From assembly GCA_963693285.1 (NCBI GenBank), contig OY848929.1:5520501-5584500 (forward strand): a DNA stretch of 64,000 nt, read 5' to 3'. The notes under the pieces are model-generated. The model was not told the origin of the DNA and made no database searches. It worked only from the letters and a program-made list of their open reading frames with translations. The position numbers and the translations under genes are program-made. The DNA is from Xestospongia muta (lineage: Eukaryota > Porifera > Demospongiae > Haplosclerida > Petrosiidae). This document shows, in pieces, positions 47,254-58,900 of this stretch (the first letter of the stretch is position 1; every line of letters starts with the position of its first letter).

Positions 47254-48983
47254 TTATTATTTTTTTAACATTATGTATTAAATTGGTGTTGTATTAGCTA
47301 TCCATAATGCACAACAAATAAAATATGGAGTCCATTAATTATATCACACACCTGTGTCGTAGGTGATCTCCCAAATCATGGAGTTTATCATCAGCAGATT
47401 TAGCAGCATGTTTCAACTCTTCCCATAATGTATGACATCTGTAGGAGGAGTTAAACTAAGCCACACCCATTAATTATATTTACTTGGGTGTCCGTACTCT
47501 TTTGTATAGAGCATCAAGAACAAACTTTACTTTATCCTCATCCAAATGTCCCAGATCAACTAACTGACTGACTATTTTATCAACAATAGCAGTAAAGTTA
47601 TCTCCTTCAACATCCAGTAATATACAACCTAGGGGGTGTGGTCAGTAGGTGAAGTCAATAGAGACATAGTAGAACTAACCTTTTTCAAGTCCTTTCCTTA
47701 AATCTACAAGAGAATGAAATGCCAGTGCTGAGACATGAGGACGTCCCCATCGACCCACATCTTGTTCCACATCTTCCTCAAATTTAATCCAACGAGCTGT
47801 TTCTTTCCATTCAAGATCATCAAAGGAGCCTGTCTCTAGTTCTTCTAATTCAACAAATACTTCATGAGGCTGTAAGACACGGTGTCTTCTACTGGGAGCT
47901 TTGTGAGCAATACGTCCTATCAATGAGGCATCTTTAGGTGCAACAGCATATTGGGCTCCTTCAGAAGACTTAATGGATATATCCTTACTAAGAGGAGCTG
48001 CTAGTCTTTTTTGAGGCAATAGAGATTTGGGATAACTATGTGGATTTGGAGAACGAGAACTGGGTGGAATGGGAGAATGAGATCCAGGAGAATAGGAACT
48101 GCTGCTTAAAGTTCTAGAAGTTGTCAGAACAGTAGGTGTACGATCAATTTGAACTTCATCTGAGACATCTAATTCTTTTAAGGAAATAAAAGGAATTATT
48201 ACAATACAAATATAGTAAGTAGATAGTGTTGTTATTTTAGTTATAGTGTAGTTCAGCCTCCCACTTGCTGCTATATTTGGAATATCTGATTTTAAATTTT
48301 ATATATACTAACAAGTTTATCTTTTTGATAAGTAAAATATCTCAAATAGGACAGGTTTGGGGGTATTCCTATATTTGACATAGCCATTCTTCTTGTCAGC
48401 TCAGGCTTGATTGAGATGCCCCAGTTTATTCATAACTGTTACAGAATAACAAGTGAGCAAGCATAACTCCTTTATATGGCTTGTTCATCAAAGATATAAA
48501 TAGGTAAGGTACAAGGATAAAATATGTAGGATACAAGTACAGATAGTATTAGCAGGTGTTCAAATGTTAAGATGACAATGCAAATAATTTTAGTTAGTTT
48601 GAAGTCTTTGTACAATTTTCTAGATAATTCCTCATTCAATGTTGTTAGTTAGTTACTAAAGAATATACTATAATAGACTCTATGTTTAGTTAATATATCA
48701 CACATTATGACAAAAGTCGAGATATTAACTTATACAAATAGTATATTATAAAATCTTAGTTTTTTATTGATCCAAATAATTAATGCATAATTTATATTGA
48801 TATAATAATGTACCATTTTCTGATATTGTCCTGTGTCGAGGAAATTTAGGACTTTCATGAAAATCAGTTAATTCAATCAAGTTATCATCAGAAAACTAAA
48901 GAAAAAAAAGTTATATAACATTATATAACTCATTGGTAATGTTAAACGAATTCACTTACTTCTTTGCTTATAGCAGCAGACAT
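44269..48983 (-). CDS. SLC4: SLC4-family bicarbonate transporter
   Basis: Multi-pass bicarbonate/anion transporter. ATG 48983 (MSAAISKE). The cytosolic N-domain has ELEELETGSFDDLEWKETAR then WIKFEEDVEQDVGRWGRPH, the SLC4 signature, then HLGHLDE-type helices, LVGGVDFLDTPLVVFVRLKQ, and MAYGALTEDELLDAIDQFLE. The membrane part includes GLCGVIYGLFAVQPITILAF and GPLLLFEEV, a Cys-rich glycosylatable loop (about 45560-45710), SDFGMLTAISTMVLVAYLL, VEHQLTVILINKPEHKLKKG, LPWHCAAPVRSIQHIQSLS, and a C-tail ending in acidic residues and EHTRVPY*. Stop 44269-44271. Length and loop favour the Na+-bicarbonate cotransporter/NDCBE branch, but AE cannot be excluded by eye. One unusually long intron (48175-48813). 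Divergent from MCRS1, 61 bp. Confidence 0.9.
47229..47252. repeat. (TA)12 microsatellite
   Basis: Perfect TA run inside an SLC4 intron. Confidence 0.95.
48175..48813 (-). other. Long SLC4 intron (639 nt)
   Basis: Donor GTACATT (minus, ends 48813) and acceptor TTAAAAG (48175). It joins ISEN to ELDVSDEV in frame. It is about ten times the usual intron length here. I see no ORF, repeat family or RNA gene in it. Confidence 0.65.
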
Positions 48984-49044
48984 GTTATTGACCTTTGTGC
49001 TCTTAATTAAGGCGTGGCTCATTATTAAAAGCCACACCTCTACA
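48984..49044. promoter_or_regulatory. Divergent SLC4 / MCRS1 promoter
   Basis: 61 bp between start codons, the shortest divergent gap in the window. The 5' UTRs probably overlap. Confidence 0.5.
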
Positions 49045-50806
49045 ATGGCTGTACAATCTCCTTCTATAACATCAGCTAATGATCAGTCTACAGGAAGTGC
49101 TCGAGTCATTGTATTACCATCTTCATCAATTCAACTAAAAACAGTTACTACTGCCCCTAATATTATGGAGTCTACTGATAAAAAGACTTCTCCAAAAATA
49201 TTAGCAGTTACAAAGACTTCAAAACCTGTTAAAACTGAGCAAGGAGGAGGAGGAGGAGGAGGGGGTGTGGCTCCAACTAGATCATCTCAGCGTCAAATCA
49301 AACGTCCTAAAATGGACGATGAGTTGATTGATTTTGAGTCTTCATCTCGTGGCAGTTGTACTGCTAAAAAACAAAAGACGTCAACAAGTACTCCTCCTAC
49401 TGCTACCAAGAACATACCTTCAGTGGGTGGAGCTTTATTATTTAATATTACTTAGTTTATTTTTAATAATAGAGTTCCAAAAGTGGGAGTGGCCAAAAGA
49501 AAGCTAATAAACCAAAAGTTAGTATTGTCAATTAGTTCTATTTTAATGATATTTATGACTTAGTTGTCATTGGCAACTAAAGATTTAGGTCGTTGGCGAC
49601 CACCTGATGACCTCATGTTAATTAGTGCTGTTTTACAAGTGAGTTTATTAATGAATTAATTACTAGGGGTTGTCTCCTTTTCTTAGACTAATGATTTAGC
49701 TGCGGTCCATTTAGGGGTTAAATTTTCTTGTCGTTTCACTTTAAAAGAAATAGAGGAAAGATGGTATGCTTTACTTTATGAGCCCCAAATATCAAAGTAA
49801 GTACTCTAATAAGATGATGTCATTATGACATCATATAGATTAGCTGTAGACGCTATTCGTGGACTACACCCAGGAGTGGTTACTATGGCATTGAATAATG
49901 CTCTGTGGAGCCAAGAAGAAGAAGCCTACTTATCTAAGATACCTTCAGTAAGATTTTATATTTGATAACATTAATTTATTCTTGGCAGTCTGATCCTGGT
50001 CATTTGGAAACTTTCCAAAAGTTATTAGCGGATCATCCTGCTACATTTCATCCTTGTCGTTCTGCTACGTCATTACATCATCACTGGGTATTAATGGGTC
50101 ATTACAGTCTCCTCTCTGATCAACATGGTAAATTAATTTGTGAGTAATGAGTGGGGGTATCCTTTATGTAGTGGATGTTGTACCTCCTGGTGATAATGTG
50201 GTGAATTTTTCTGATGCAGAAGATCTATTAAATGACACAGAACTCATGTAAGTATGACATCATAATGACATCTTATAATGCCCTTATTAGAAAACCTCGT
50301 GATGTTAAAGAAGAAGCAATTGAACAAGGTAACTTAATTTATATTAGAAAAACTTAATTGAATTCTTTGTAGAATTAATGATGTCTGATAAACAAGCAAA
50401 GAAAGAAATCTTACAATTAGAAGAAGACTTACCTGTTTGGAGTGAAATGTTACATTTGCCAGCTTCTCCTGAGTTTGAAGACGGTGTCTTAGCCATTTTG
50501 AAGGGACGTGTTGTCCAATATATGATGAGAACCAATGAAGTGACTCTTGGGAGAAGTACAGATGCTCAACAAGTGACCTTTGACCTCTCATTAGAAGGAC
50601 CTGCTTATAAAATATCACGTCTTCAAGCAACAATAAAACTAAGTTCTGAAGGTGTGTTTACAATAAAGAACGAAGGACGACGCCCACTTTATGTAGGAGG
50701 CCAAGCTATAGTAACAGGTGAGACATCACGTTTACAAGATAATCAAGTTCTAGAAATTGCTACATTTTCTTTATTGATTCTACTTAATCCTAAAATACTT
50801 CATTAA
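49045..50806 (+). CDS. MCRS1: Microspherule protein 1 (NSL/INO80 subunit)
   Basis: FHA-domain subunit of the NSL and INO80 chromatin complexes, also at spindle minus ends. I take ATG 49045 (MAVQSPSITSANDQ); the frame is open upstream but lacks another good start. N-terminus is Ser/Thr-rich with a poly-Gly run (49249-49266) and a basic NLS-like stretch (RQIKRPKM). Then the conserved MCRS_N block: GRWRPPDDLMLISAVLQTND, LAAVHLGVKFSCRFTLKEIE and ERWYALLYEPQISKL, NFSDAEDLLND. The C-terminal FHA domain is NEVTLGRSTDAQQVTFDLSL, EGPAYKISRLQATIKL, NEGRRPLYVGGQ, ending NPKILH* (50806). It is near identical in layout to vertebrate MCRS1. Introns are short. Converges on COPS8. Confidence 0.96.
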
Positions 50807-50950
50807 TTCATCCCAGTAGCAGTCTCATTCTTAATTTTCCAATATATCATTCTTATAATGTCATGTCAGTTATTTCTTGTATTATATGAGGACACACAAC
50901 ACTAATGATTACAAACCACACCCCTTGAGTAAAAGGGTGGGTTGTTTTTA

Positions 50951-51730
50951 TTAGTTTTCCAAGAAAGAAACAATATCAACTAATCTTGCTAGCCTACACT
51001 GTGACTCTTCAACATTATGTAGAACATCTGATTCGGGTCGTTTAGGAGTAATAAATTTTGATGACTCATCCATTATCCAACCTTTCTCCTTAATAACTAT
51101 ATATAGATAATACAGGATATATATTACCATATATGGTAATGTTACCTGAGAGTGTAGCATCTTCTTGTAAACCTAACAGTGAACACAGTTCAGTTAGTCC
51201 AATAGTAGAATATGCACGAACTACTAATACTAGTACACGATGTCTGACTTTCTCTAGTTAAAGATGAGATAATTAAAGGGGATGTACCTTAAATTTACCT
51301 ATTAATTGTCCTAATAATGGCAGGATGTGAGGTGGCCATGTTGTTTTCTCAATTAATGGATATACTTCTGAAAACTCACGTCTCCAGAGCCGCTTACCAA
51401 GTTCCCAAAGTTCACCAATTTCTGGATTACTAACTTTGACCGATCCTGGTATACGTTTCCATAGCAACTTAGCGTGATCTCTATTTTGGATATCATATCA
51501 ATACTCAAGAAATGATTAAATGACATACAGTTCATTCTGCAGCAGATAAACTGCTAACAATGTACCGTATATCTCCGGATTTGCTATTCCCTGAGGAGCC
51601 TTAAAAACGAGATAGCATTAAATAAAAGATCAATTTGTCGCCCATTAATACTTACACTTAGTTCAGACTCTTCACAAAATGTTGCTAAGCCCTCAATGTC
51701 TCCTGCTGAGAGAAAGCTGTCTATACTCAT
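50951..51730 (-). CDS. COPS8: COP9 signalosome subunit 8
   Basis: Smallest PCI-domain subunit of the COP9 signalosome, which removes NEDD8 from cullins. ATG 51730 gives MSIDSFLSAGDIEGLATFCE; the longer open frame begins with GTG and is not used. Matching blocks: PQGIANPEIYGTLLAVYLLQ, HAKLLWKRIPGSVKVSNPEI, GELWELGKRLWRREFSEVYP, TTWPPHILPLLGQLIGKF, VRHRVLVLVVRAYSTIGLTE, VIKEKGWIMDES, RPESDVLHN and the C-terminal ESQCRLARLVDIVSFLEN* (human ends QLARLTDYVAFLEN). TAG or TAA codon at 50951-50953. About 200 residues, usual for CSN8. Divergent from TAF8, 64 bp. Confidence 0.93.
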
Positions 51731-51794
51731 GGTCACGTCTTTGGTAAAAAGAGTAGGTGTGGCTGGAGCCACAACTTAGCCACACCCACTAATT
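51731..51794. promoter_or_regulatory. Divergent COPS8 / TAF8 promoter
   Basis: 64 bp between start codons. It contains both orientations of the CACCC-type word (GTAGGTGTGGCTGG near 51752, AGCCACACCCACT near 51778). Confidence 0.5.
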
Positions 51795-52861
51795 ATGGAC
51801 AGTGTTGAAGATATTAGAAGAAAAAGTCTGCAAGCAGCAGTATCAGCATTATGTGTTGAAGTTGGTTATATGACAGCTGAAAGAGGAGCCATTGAAACAT
51901 TAACTCAACTACTACAGAGCTGTATGATTTGATACAATGCATTCTAAATAATGCCTCTTTTGTACTCTTAGATATTGGTGAAATAGGTAAAACATCACGA
52001 TGCTTTTCTGAAATTGCTCAACGATCAGATCCTACTGTGTCTGACGTCCAATTAGCATTGATTGATTTAGGTGGGCTTGATATAATTTTAAAATTATGTC
52101 ATTCCTATAAATAGGGTCAAAGGTGACTAAATTAAGTGACTATTCCCGGAGACCTCAACGAAGACACTTACCTAGACGTATGTCCTATATATATATATAT
52201 TGTAACTGTGTCATGTGACTATAATAGAGTTACGTAATCTTCCTCAACCACAAACCAAAGTCTTACAAGTGGGTAGTAAAAAGCCACGCCCACTTCATAT
52301 TCTCCCCCATCTTCCGTCATATCCTGATACTCATACCTACATTAAAACTCCAGTAAGACAAAGTATTATAATATATCTATTCAGTATGTGATAGACCTAT
52401 GTTATACCTCATACTGATTATCGAATCGTGAGAGAGAAACTAGCTACCCAAAATAGTCATTCTACTCAAAGTCTATCTCGTCTACTGGCAAAGACACGTA
52501 CCTCTCATCTGATTGCTGGTGATGTGGATGATGAGGGGTTATATACTGGTAAGAGGTGTGGTTTGTGGGTGTGGTCTTATTATAATTTTTAGTTCTAGTT
52601 CCTACAAGTTCTGACTGTCCAGCTTATATTCAAGCATTGATGCCAACAGAAGAGGATAAATCAGAACCGTCCCTTAATCAAAGTATTAATAACGAAGAAG
52701 ACACACCCGATCCAACTGACCAATTGGATTATGATGAAATAAAAACAGACGTAGCTAGTACTAGTGGAGGAGATCACGTGATTTATCAAAATCCATTTTT
52801 AAAACCTCCTAGAAGGTTACGTAACTTTAGTGTTGATCTTACACATGTCACTAACATATAA
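51795..52861 (+). CDS. TAF8: TFIID subunit TAF8
   Basis: Histone-fold subunit of general transcription factor TFIID (pairs with TAF10). ATG 51795 gives MDSVEDIRRKSLQAAVSALC, then the histone fold (AERGAIETLTQLLQSYIGEI, GKTSRCFSEIAQRSDPTVSD, VQLALIDLGG). The TAF8 C-terminal signature follows: RPLHILPHLPSYPDTHTYIK, TPTYVIPHTDYRIVREKLAT. Downstream is an acidic tail and the conserved NPFLKPPRRLRNFSVDL near the end (human NPYLRPVKK). Stop 52859-52861. Splice joins are by eye; an open run at 51929-52114 continues past the intended donor after ALIDLGG. Identity is firm. Confidence 0.93.
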
Positions 52862-52982
52862 ATTATAATAATTATTATTGCAAAGAATGTTAATAGGGGG
52901 AGGGGCTCATAAATAGAGAACGGAAGTGCATGCTAAAGTCTAAATATTAAGGAAATCATTATTGTAGTTGCACTGGAGAAGA
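52862..52982. promoter_or_regulatory. TRIO/KALRN promoter with ETS-type site
   Basis: CGGAAGTG at 52921-52928 fits an ETS/GABP core about 55 bp upstream of the start codon. It is followed by CATGC. The stretch before it is AT-rich. Confidence 0.5.
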
Positions 52983-55900
52983 ATGGCGACAGCTCTTGAG
53001 GCGACAAACTCCAAGGATTTCTCCAAGCAGTTCAGTCAACTATCTATTTCAACTGTTGAGAGTGTAGAGGAAACAGAGATTGGTCAGTGTATTAAATACT
53101 ACTTAACAAAAGTATTCATAAACAAACAATCAATGATAATATGTGTATTATACAAAGAGTGCAGTGTATTTGGTTGTAAGTAATATTGTAGCAAGTCTAT
53201 TTGACTGTGAGATGTTTGTGTAAAGGTCAGTTTCCCAATAACCTGATTTGTTATTGAAAGTTGACTAAAGTAAATTTCATTATCATATAGAGTAACCGAT
53301 AATGATGATATAACAGACAAATAACTTGTATCTCATACCTTTGAGTTGACATGTGTCGTGTTCTCTTCATTTTAGATGCTATTGTTAACAAACGATGGAC
53401 ATTTAATGAAATATCTGATCTCCTTGAGAAGCAGATAGCTATTTTACCAGGTTTAAAATTTATAAATGCATTATATATTGTTTTTAATAGGACTACATGA
53501 TGTAATTAACATGCCACTATAATACCACATGTAATTGTATCATGTTTGAAGTTTGTAGTGGGATATTGATGACATAATAACTGACCAATCAAATGATAGT
53601 ATGATCTGTATGTATGGTATTTAAAGTGACAATAAAATCATAATAAATAGTTGGCATGTAATATTATCTTATCGCATAAGGATTCTCCTTATGGTATGTG
53701 TTAATTATAATATCTAAAATATTGATAGGTGGTAGGGACAAAAATGGAGGCTCTATCATTGTAATTCAAGGCACAGAAGGACAAACATATTGGGTAGCTA
53801 GCATGGCTAAAATACTATCATATATTGGCAAGATACCAGAGTATGTCATATCTTTGATAGCATTGTACTATAATATGATATAGGGAGTCAGTTCAAGGGC
53901 GAGGGTTCACCATTGTATTAGATATGAGGTATGCTACATGGTCACAAATGAAGAAGTGTCTTGAGTCTCTCAGAGTAAGTAATTCTATTTATTGTCCATT
54001 AACATAATGTTTGTGTAGCTAACATTTGTTGAACATATCTATCAAGTTGTTATTATGAAACCAAAATCGCTATGGCAACGAGGACGCAGTGCTATGAATT
54101 TCAATATGAAGAAAAGCAAGTATAAATATAAGGTCAGTCCTGTCCTGCCCACCTAGTTAATTACTTTATTTTGTATAGTGCATTTTATTGGAACATTCTG
54201 CTGATATTTTTCATCACTTATCACCTGCTCATGTACCTAAAGCACAAAATGGACAGCTTGATTATGACCACACCCAATGGATGGAGATACAAAAAGTTAG
54301 CAACCAATCTCTTATACTAACAATATCATCTCTTGTTTTAGACAATTGAAAATTATTTGCTTCAGTTTTTTGCTAGGAGAGATAATTATCTCTTATTACA
54401 AGAGATACTGGAAAAATCTGACACTATATCGACATTAGAGGAAGTAAATCACATTGTTTTTATAGCAAATGTAATGTCATGTCATTATATAGGCTAGAGA
54501 TGCTGTCAAATATCATCTTAGTTTACGTGAAGAGTTAGATCGATCTGGTCTTGATAACATGTGTGCTGCTGTATGTCATTCAATAGCTCGACTCCGCCCC
54601 AATACAACTAATCCTGATTTTGAAGCTAGTTTTATTCGTCTGGAAGAACTAGGAGGTACATTACAAGATGAACTAGCTAAGTTAGAAGAACAGTGGGAGA
54701 AAAAGGGAGAGACACTCGATCGAATACTACAATTTAGAACCTTTGAGAATGACGCTGAACAGGTAATTAATCCACTATCTTATTATAATCATTTGTTTAC
54801 TTATAGCATTTGTTATGGTTGAGAGATCAAATGAATTATTTATCCCGTGAACTGACTAAAATTGGAACAAGTTCATCTTTAGCTCTCTCTTCAAGACAGC
54901 GAGTTGAAGAATATCAAACTAGTATTAATGTATGTTAATACATGTAAATTATGGACTATAACTCTTTACTTCTTAGTCCAAACATCCTGAGATCAATCGT
55001 ATTCTTGAAGTGGGGGAGCGTCTGGTGTCACTAAATCATCCGTCTTCAGATATGATTCATAAACAAAGTGAAATTATCTCTGAAAAGTGGGAGGGGCTAA
55101 CTGATATGGTAGAGGAACGTGTTGCATTAATGGTACTCTCATTCAACTTCCATGAGAAACAGGATCAGGTAATTACTACTCCTCCAGATGTACTTGTAAT
55201 GACTTGTACTCCATATTACCATACATAGTATGGGTAATAGTAATGATCATCTGACTATGAAAATAACATAATAACAAATGTAGTAATTGTAATATCATGT
55301 TATTATTTCTGTAGTTTTTTCATCAAAGTGAAGCATGGACTGAAGACTTTTCTTCACAATATTCTCCTCCTGATATAAGATCTACTGAAGATTCTATTGA
55401 GAAACACCGACAATTAAAAGATACTTATTCTGAGCTCTATGTTAATGCTCGGCAAGATGGCCATGCTCTTATTGAGAAACTCCGACGTCCAATAGGAGAG
55501 GGAAGTGTTCCTCCTGATTTTGTGCTCGCCACTCGCCACATTAAGGAGATTTTGGAAAACCTGTATGACGAGAAAAACTTAATTGATGAGCAATGGATAG
55601 TTCGACAAGATCATTTGGTAAAAACTCTGAACTTTAGAATATTTCAGAAGGACACTGGAAAAGTGAGTGTTATTATAATGGGTGTGGTTTATATAATTTG
55701 CATATGTAGATATTGTCCTGGATTGCTGACGTGGGTAATCCCTTTCTCTCTGGAGGAGGTACCATTGGTGTAGATGTTAACTCTGCCCAGCTGTTATTAA
55801 AAAATCATGACAGTTTTGAATCAGACACTGAGGTACCAGTACGTTTATTGTCATGGTAACAGTGACATTGACTCCACCCTTATCATTATAGGTTGTGTAT

Positions 55901-58900
55901 TCTCGATGTAATTTACTACAATCACGAGCTAAAGAACTGGCATCAAACAAAGAATGTCGTCAAGATGAAATTGAGGGAGAGGCCCTGCAATTAGAGGAAA
56001 CTATTAATAATTTTGCCACTCGTTTGGATGACAGAAGAGAAGTTATTGTACTGGCTATTGAGTGTTTTAAAGCATCTGATAATGTAAGAAGATTATTATG
56101 ACAACAATAGTATGTTATTGTGGTAAATATAGTTTCTTGGTGAAATCAAGAATTTGTCAATGTCCATACCTCAGCCAAGATTTGAAGGAGATGTAACTGA
56201 ATTAGACGATCGATTAGGACGCTATCGTACACGTCATGATATTCTCAAAAAGGTAGAATCATTTGTTATAATTGTCTTGAAGTGAATGTTTTATTAGGTT
56301 GCTATGACAACATTAAAACTATGGGAATCTCTCAGACAACGTCTAAAGTCTTCAATTGAACTAGGCAATGTATCTGGATGTACTATGAATTATGCTGTTG
56401 GATTGAGAACAGCAGAAGAGAAGGTCAGAGAAGTAGAGATGGAGAGAGACAAGATGGAAGAGCTGAGTCAGCAAAGAATAAAAAGATGGGAACTGTCTCT
56501 TGAGAGACATGCTTTAGTAAAGAAAATTGAAGAGGTAAGTGTATCGATAGTCATGTGACTCTCACATGACTATCACATGATAGAATTTGTTACAACTAAA
56601 CTCCTGGCTACAAGAAAGTGCTAACACAGAAGTTGATTTAGCAGATAACTTCAGTGATGCTCAACTTCAACTTGATATATTTGAGCGACAGTATCAGCAG
56701 CAAAAGGACAGTCAAGAGTTGTTAATTACACGTGGGCAGGAGATCAGTAACCTGATTGACCAGTTAGACAGAGATGTGTTCGGTTGTACAATGAGAGATA
56801 TTAAAATACGAGAGACATTAGAGAAGATGGTATCAAAAATGGAGGAAGGGAAAGCCAAAATGGCTTCAGAGGCAGGACCACGTCTTGTTTTACTTGAAGA
56901 GTGTGTCCAGTATCATTTACTGGAACAAAGATCTCACAAGTTGAATGTAACACTTAATCAAGTCTCAGCATCTCTCTCTAGACTAGTGGGCGTTGGCCAC
57001 AACCTTGAAGAGGCTCGTTCTCTTGATCAAAGTGTACGAGATGTTGAAGAGAAACTTGAAGTATGTCATGTGATAGTAATGTGATTATCATTTGATTTAT
57101 TTATAGGCTGCTAATCAAGATGTAAATTTGTTTTCAATGTCTATTGCAGAATGTCTTGACAAAAAACATTATCAATCGTCATCTCTTAGTTTGTTAAATA
57201 GATCACTCACAGAGAAAGTGGAACTAGTGAAACGTAATTTGACAGAAAGACAAAAAGTTGTCCATTCAGCACTAGAATTTCATTCTAATTATGACAAAGT
57301 AATATTAGACTTATTGTTGTTTATATTACATGCATATTTTAATAGCTTCAGTCAACAATGGAATATTGCCAGACGCAGTTTAGTTCTCGTGATAGTGGCC
57401 ATACTCTGGTTGATATTGAACATCAACAGTCTACTATGAAGGAATTAAAAGAGTCTCTCAATGATACTGTTGAAGTGGTTAAAAGTCAAGCAGAACAATT
57501 AGTCAGTATATTAAGGGGCCCTGGACAGGTAATTATGATATCATAATATTATTAGTAGTAGTAATTTTTATTAGAGTGAAGCTGGACGTAAGTCATCCAA
57601 TGAAGATATACTAGCAGACCACACCCCTCGTCTTCTAGTCATACCTAAGAAAGCACGTCAAGATAAACCACAAACAAGGTATGTGAAACATTTTGTGGCT
57701 TGTAATTTTAGCACGATATCATATAGTACATTGTCATCTCAACCTGATCAGTTAGTAATTGAGGGGCTTGTCAATAAGATGGAAGCTCGTATCAGTCGAT
57801 TAAATCGTCTCTGGGAAAACCGTCATACTCGTCTGGAACAAAGCAAACAAGTCATTGAATTTGAACAGGAAGTACCAAAGGTAATAGTCACATGATTGTC
57901 ACATGATTGTCTTATGATGTGTCTACAATGCCTTTGTAGGTGCTAAAGTGGCTTGATGAAATAGGTGTGGTCTTTCTTGAAAATCGTCATGACTACGGTC
58001 GCTCATTAGAAGAAGTCAACCAGTTATTACACGAATGTAATACATTTCAAAGAGATGTTATGTTGCCCATTACTGATAAAGTAGAAGAACTCAAAAATTT
58101 GATGAAACAATTTGAAGAAACGGGTCATTACGAATTAAATAGAATTCGTAGCATTGGATCACATTTGGAACAACGTTGGGACAGATTCGAGTCTGATATG
58201 AAAACACGTTTGTCAAATCTGAAATTGTCTCTCTCATTTCAAGTGGGTGTGGTTTTAAATACTATGATATATTAATACATTAATTTAGGAGAACTTGTTC
58301 GAAGGTAGTAATTGGTGCATGCAGTCTGAACAATTCTTGCATTCGTTGGATGAGAAAACCAATCAATGTGATACATCAGAGGAAGCCAGTAGTTTATCAG
58401 CAGAGCTAGCAGTGTATCTCTCAGTAACTAAAGATGAACAGATGGAACGAGTTTCTAAAGTAATTTGGTTTATTGTTGTTGCCATTTGTTATCGTTATCT
58501 TTGTTGTTATAGATTCAACAAATTAGCAGTTTTCTACACAGTAATCCATTAGTGGAATTAGCTGGTCAATTAGAACAGAGTACAAATATTATGTTGAAAG
58601 ATATTGACTCTGTTAGAAAAGATTTGGAGACGTTACATTCTAAACTTGTTCAAATTGAGAAAGAGAAAGATCGTGAAATGAGACTTTTGAAACAAAAAGA
58701 GTAAGTGATTACAATATTTATTGTCTTGTTATGATCTCATTAATAGACGTGTTATTGAGGAGTTAATATCAACAGAAGAAGTCTATGTAAATGATCTTAA
58801 ACTTGTGGTTGAGGTAAGGTAGCAGTAAGTGTGTCACATGTAATATCATCTTTATTTAGACATTTAAACCCAGATTTATATCAGAGATTTTACCAGAGAG

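Noticed and set aside
48964..49044. N-terminal extension of MCRS1 through the SLC4 start region
   Set aside because: The frame is open by chance but overlaps the SLC4 first exon and lacks a convincing start or MCRS1 similarity.
51731..51772. Longer COPS8 N-terminus
   Set aside because: It would start with GTG. The ATG at 51730 gives the expected CSN8 length.
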